Assembly: GCF_000247695.1 (NCBI RefSeq)
Contig: NW_004624854.1
Coordinates: 5,034,393-5,098,392, forward strand
DNA length: 64,000 nt
Direction: 5' to 3'
Origin: Heterocephalus glaber
Lineage: Eukaryota > Chordata > Mammalia > Rodentia > Bathyergidae
The notes under the pieces: model-generated
The model's database searches: none
Told to the model about the DNA's origin: nothing
What the model saw: only the letters and a program-made list of their open reading frames with translations
Translations under genes and position numbers: made by a program
In this document: positions 33,503 through 64,000 of the stretch, one piece after another
Layout of the letters: every line of letters starts with the position of its first letter
How positions within the stretch are numbered: position 1 is the stretch's first letter

Positions 33503-33735
33503 GTCAGTGCCCGGCCCTGGGAACGACCGGACCTTCAGTCTTCTTGGTGCCGTTGTTTGATACTAACGTTAATGTTAGTGACCGGTGTGTGTTCGCAGTG
33601 TGTGATTGCGCGCACCGCGGGAGTCGGTGCGTGTACGGATCGCACCTCATTGCTTCCTCAGCCCTCACCCGTTCCTCCATGTCTTGGTCCTGTTCCCGTT
33701 TGTCAAGGCTTGAGCTCCCTGTTATCTCGTTTTGC

Positions 33736-33850
33736 TCTTTAGTTTATTTATACTGGGGGTTTGTCATATAAGAGAAACCATGCAGTATTTAAGCCTGCAT
33801 GTCTGTTGTACTTGGCTTCGTTTTATGGTCTCAAGGTGCACCCGTTATTA
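33736..33850 (-). mobile_element. L1 3'UTR fragment (antisense), second copy
   Basis: CATATAAGAGAAACCATG ... TATGGTCTCAAGGTGCA closely matches 32130-32210 of the larger L1 fragment. It is a separate copy just inside the STAT1 first intron. Confidence 0.65.
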
Positions 33851-34189
33851 TGTCAGTGTTTGAGGGCGAGGAACGTGCTGAGCTCCAGGAACGTAAAAGC
33901 AGGATTTAGTTCCAAATAATGTAATTGCTCTTGTAAAGATAAATTCTGAGCTGTACCAAAGAGTTCTCGGGCAGATATATAGAAGTGCGGTTGTTTGTGC
34001 CTCGGATGTTGTTTCTGTAGGTTAGAGAAGGAGTTTTTGTTGGTATAGAAATAAGACAGCCTCCAGCACAATCACAGTGTGCACCATTGGTACACAGTGT
34101 GTACCAGTGTGTTCCACAATCAGTGTGTACCATTGGTTAATGAGGACGCTGCCCTGGAACTTGTGTGATTATTTGAAACGTACAGGATT

Positions 34190-34325
34190 TCAGTTGAACA
34201 AACTTAGTGAGCACCTACTGTATGCAGAAGTGTCCAAGGCTCAGAAGGTGGTAAAAAGGAAAGTGAGCCCTGGGGTGCCGGAGCTTACACTCTCTGTGGG
34301 ACAGGAGATGTCATAGCGCTTTATG
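34190..34325 (-). mobile_element. Ancient L2-like element (antisense)
   Basis: AGTGAGCACCTACTGTATGC followed by AGCTTACACTCTCTGTGGGA is the common order of old antisense L2-type repeats. Confidence 0.4.
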
Positions 34326-34536
34326 AGGAAGATTGATGCAGGGACAGGGCATGATGAGGACAGGTCAAGGTCGTCTCTGGGAAGTCTCAGACCCAGGGCG
34401 TTTATACCTCGCTTTGATTGCTGGTAAGATTGAGAGAGGAGAGGCTGTTTTCAAAAGGGTGAGTGACAGTTGGGAAAAGCACAAAAAATTCAGTAATGCA
34501 GAGGACCGTAATATTGATTATGCCCAAGGCAGGCTG

Positions 34537-34920
34537 TGAAGTTAACCCCACAGTTGGCTTCTTTATAGAAGTGAGCCTGGCTGAAGCCTACATGCCAAGG
34601 TCAGAGTAACTTGCACCCAAATTCCTTTCCCACAACTAAACCTTCTAACTAGAAGGACAATGTTCCAATTACAAGCATATGTTTTGTCTATTCTGTTCCT
34701 GCTTTGAGAATGCTTTGTCTTGTGCTTTATGAGCCTTGTTTACATTAAATTCCATAGAAACCACACATAGTCCTGCCCTTGCATGTGGCTCACCTTTACC
34801 CCAATTGATTGTCAATAAAGTCAGTGCCTGGGACTGGCCAGCACCTTTGTCGGTTGCACTGGCATTGGTCGTCCTGGTGCCCCGCTTTCTCTCCTAGTTC
34901 TGTCTCTTAGTGTATTTTTT
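34537..34920 (+). mobile_element. Possible solo LTR in the STAT1 first intron
   Basis: Starts TGTGAAGTTAACCCC. Has AATAAA at 34814-34819 followed by a GTCAGTGCCTGGGAC/CCAGCACC segment like an R-U5 region. The right end is unclear and no internal retroviral sequence is present. Confidence 0.35.
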
Positions 34921-36199
34921 TCCTCAGGCCTGCATCGTGTACTGGGCTGGTGGATACTGGAACCTGACTACAGGGGTCTCTGGCACAGTAAAAAAATACA
35001 TGAATAGTTTGGTGTCTGGTTGCTTTGTTGCTGGATGAAGACGTGGTGGGATGGAAATCAGCCTCAGAATGGACAGACTTGCATTTTTGCGCAGGAATAT
35101 GGTCCAGCCCTGGTGCTCAGAGGCCAAGTTGGAGAGAGAGTGTTGGAGGCAGGAGAGGAAGGAGTCCACCCTGCATTTGGGGGTGATGTGGGGTGGCCGT
35201 GCCACTCCCTGGGTTGGTACCCAGTTTCCTGAGAAGGTGGGATTGATTCTGGATATGTTAACATGAATTTATTGATTCACCTGCTGTGTGCCAGGTACCC
35301 TGTTTGCATTAGCTCGTGCAGTCCTAACCAGCTTGAGAAGGGAGCTTCTGAGACTGCTTGGCTCAGAGGGATGCATTGTAGCCTCCCACTGCCTGATGGT
35401 CCAGTGTATGTGCCCGAGACTCCTGCCTGGCAGGAGGGAGACAGCTGCAGATCTGGAGCCTTCTGCTCAGATAAAGTAAATTTGAAGTGCAAAACGAGCT
35501 TGCTGCAGCAGAGGTGCCAGGGTGTGGCCTTGGGGCATCTTTACTGGGATGATGGTGACTAGCTTTGTGGTGTACAGGACTCCTCGCTCTTTGGACAGGC
35601 GCTGGTGGAGTAGGTGTGACTTCGTGCCTGCACATGTGTGTGCTCACGCTAGGCGTCCTGAAGATCCAGACCCCGTTGTCCGAGGTCTGGTGGGGCAAGA
35701 TCTTTTGGGACAGTTCTGAGTGTTGCCAACCGGGCACTGCACCCCTGCTCGGATCTGGATCTGGATCCTATCATGTGATGGTCATGAGGCTCTGTGTTCC
35801 GAATGGATTTTTGGACTTTCTTAAATCAGGGTTTTGTATCTTTTAATCTTGAGAACCACCACATAAAAACTGGCTTAATAGTTATCCAAAGAGGTATTAC
35901 CTTCAAATTGTATTTAACATTGTTGTATCAGTCTTTAAAAAATCATTACTGAAATTTAGGAGTTCTTTGTGGCAGATTTGTTGCTTGTAGTAGGCATAAA
36001 AATGTATATCTCTTAAAATGTGTATAACAAAAATATTAACTTCACAATGTAAATCATAAAATATGAAATACCAGCTAAAAGTATTTGGGGTTAAATTACA
36101 ACCATACTGTAATTTGTAGGAGAGCAGTTTTTAGAGAGTTCTTGTGACTTGTCTTAAATTTAATAATACTTTCCATTTATTTATTTGACAAAAGTACAA

Positions 36200-36251
36200 T
36201 GTTATTTTAAAGTCATATTTATTGATGTTATTTTAAAGTCATATTTATTGG
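36200..36251 (+). repeat. 26-bp tandem duplication
   Basis: TGTTATTTTAAAGTCATATT TATTGA is present twice head to tail, differing at one base, 0.4 kb before the STAT1 ATG exon. Confidence 0.9.
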
Positions 36252-36620
36252 ACAAAACTACTTTGTGCCTGACATTCTGGAGCAACCCCAATAAATAGAA
36301 ATCCCCTAAATACTTCTCTTCATCAGCCTAAAACAGACAATAATCAGAATTTTAAAATATATGTGTGGTACATCAGAAGGTGGTTTGTGCTGTGAAGAAA
36401 AACATTCCAGGGGAGGGGATCGTGTTATCCAGGGTAAGAGGTGATCGCAGTTGCAAAAGGTGGCAGAGGAGCGTCCCTGATCCATGGACATTTGACTTGA
36501 AAATGTATTTCCTGGTGAAGAAAAAAAATGTTGACCAAAAAGCGGGTTTTGGATATAGGTACCATTTAAATAACATTTCAGAGACCAGTGATGGCCTGGG
36601 TTACACTAGAGAGTAAGTAG

Positions 36621-63426
<26,806 letters not shown>

Positions 63427-64000
63427 GTGAGTAGTGGGGCAGGGCTGTCCCACCCTCTGTGACCAGTGCCCACTGGCACCAGGGCCAGGACGAGCCTCGG
63501 GCAGAGCCACGGAAAGGGCCTTTGTTAGATGAGTCAGGACGAGTTGGAGCCTGCAGTGTTTCAGCAGCCTATGTCCTCAGCAGGAGTTTTGATTCCTGAC
63601 ACCCCTGCAGAAAATAGGAGACACTTCAGATACTTAAGTCCCCCGGCATTTGAAGTAGAAAGTTCTACGTGTGGCAGAATGTCACATGTAAGGGTTGATA
63701 CTTTTCTGATGAGAAAATGTTTTTCTCTCTTGTTACTTTGTCACCGCGTCTAAGCGTGCCATCTGTAGGAAGGAGCCTCATGTTGGGGCAGTAATACTTG
63801 GTGGCTACAGTAGTCATGCTTAGCTAGCAGCAGTGAAACGATCTCACGTGCTTTGTATAAATCTTTTTTTTTATTTGGAGAGCAAGTTTGGACACCAGCT
63901 CCTGAAGCTAGGAAGGGTTGCCCCAGAAGGCCCAGGTCAGGGACCGAGTCAGCGAGTTTCATGGTAGAAATACGGACCTGATTGTTTGCAAAGGCGAGAT

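Larger units (their letters stand above)
32986..33660 (+). promoter_or_regulatory. STAT1: STAT1 CpG-island promoter
   Basis: CpG-dense and TATA-less. It contains two inverted CCAAT boxes in a 12-bp direct repeat, a GGGGGCGTGG GC box (33174-33183) and GGCGGAAGGGGG. The last resembles the human STAT1 core promoter as I recall it (GATTGG followed by GGGCGGAAGGGGG). An imperfect IRF-like motif lies on the minus strand within about 33205-33222 (GGAACCGAAAGC). Transcription probably starts near 33190-33240. Confidence 0.75.

Noticed and set aside
32750..33742. 330-codon open frame across the STAT1 CpG island
   Set aside because: Stop codons are rare in CpG-rich DNA. The translation is low-complexity Pro/Arg/Ser, overlaps other long frames on both strands, and resembles no protein I know.
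34814..34819. AATAAA as the 3' end of an unknown gene
   Set aside because: No upstream exon or coding sequence; better explained as part of an LTR-like repeat.
63427..64000. Last STAT1 exon (MNTV and 3'UTR)
   Set aside because: Looked for a CAG followed by an ATG-AAC-ACA-GTA-TAG-like start; nothing fits, so it is beyond the window.

Overview
This window is mammalian nuclear DNA carrying the 3' part of STAT4 followed, on the same strand, by almost all of STAT1. I identified both genes by walking exon by exon through conserved STAT protein sequence with GT/AG splice sites in the correct phase. The interspersed repeats (tRNA-like ID elements, B1-like SINEs, B1+ID composites, solo MaLR-type LTRs and L1 tails) point to a rodent. 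The B1+ID composites and the ID variants look non-murid (squirrel-related or hystricomorph); I cannot name the species. Layout: 1-22328 holds the last 16 coding exons of STAT4, from the end of the coiled coil through the DNA-binding, linker, SH2 and C-terminal transactivation regions to the TGA. About 22329-22560 is the STAT4 3'UTR. About 22.6-33.0 kb is intergenic, repeat-bearing DNA containing a CpG island at about 27.4-27.93 kb with a dense interferon-response module (GC boxes, kB-like sites, a multi-copy ISRE/IRF site and a near-palindromic GAS). About 33.0-33.66 kb is the CpG-island promoter and probable noncoding exon 1 of STAT1. 36665-63426 holds 22 coding exons of STAT1, residues 1-746. 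Only the last exon, about four codons plus 3'UTR, lies beyond the right edge. The two genes are paralogues in tandem. From the DNA-binding domain to the linker, most exon pairs have identical lengths (93, 60, 94, 84, 99, 136, 50 and 95 nt). Both keep the SH2 arginine (Arg598 / Arg602), the activating tyrosine (Tyr693 / Tyr701) and the PMSP serine (Ser721 / Ser727). In both genes, reading through the 5' splice site just after the phosphotyrosine exon gives an immediate stop (ATG-TGA in STAT4, GTG-TAA in STAT1) with AATAAA signals downstream. This is the architecture expected for the C-terminally shortened beta isoforms. Functionally, STAT4 carries IL-12 and type I interferon signals and STAT1 carries type I, II and III interferon signals. 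The ISRE+GAS module between them is well placed for interferon feedback on STAT1. I found no bacterial, phage or otherwise unknown system. The observations worth a second look are regulatory, splicing and mobile-element features of this immune locus.
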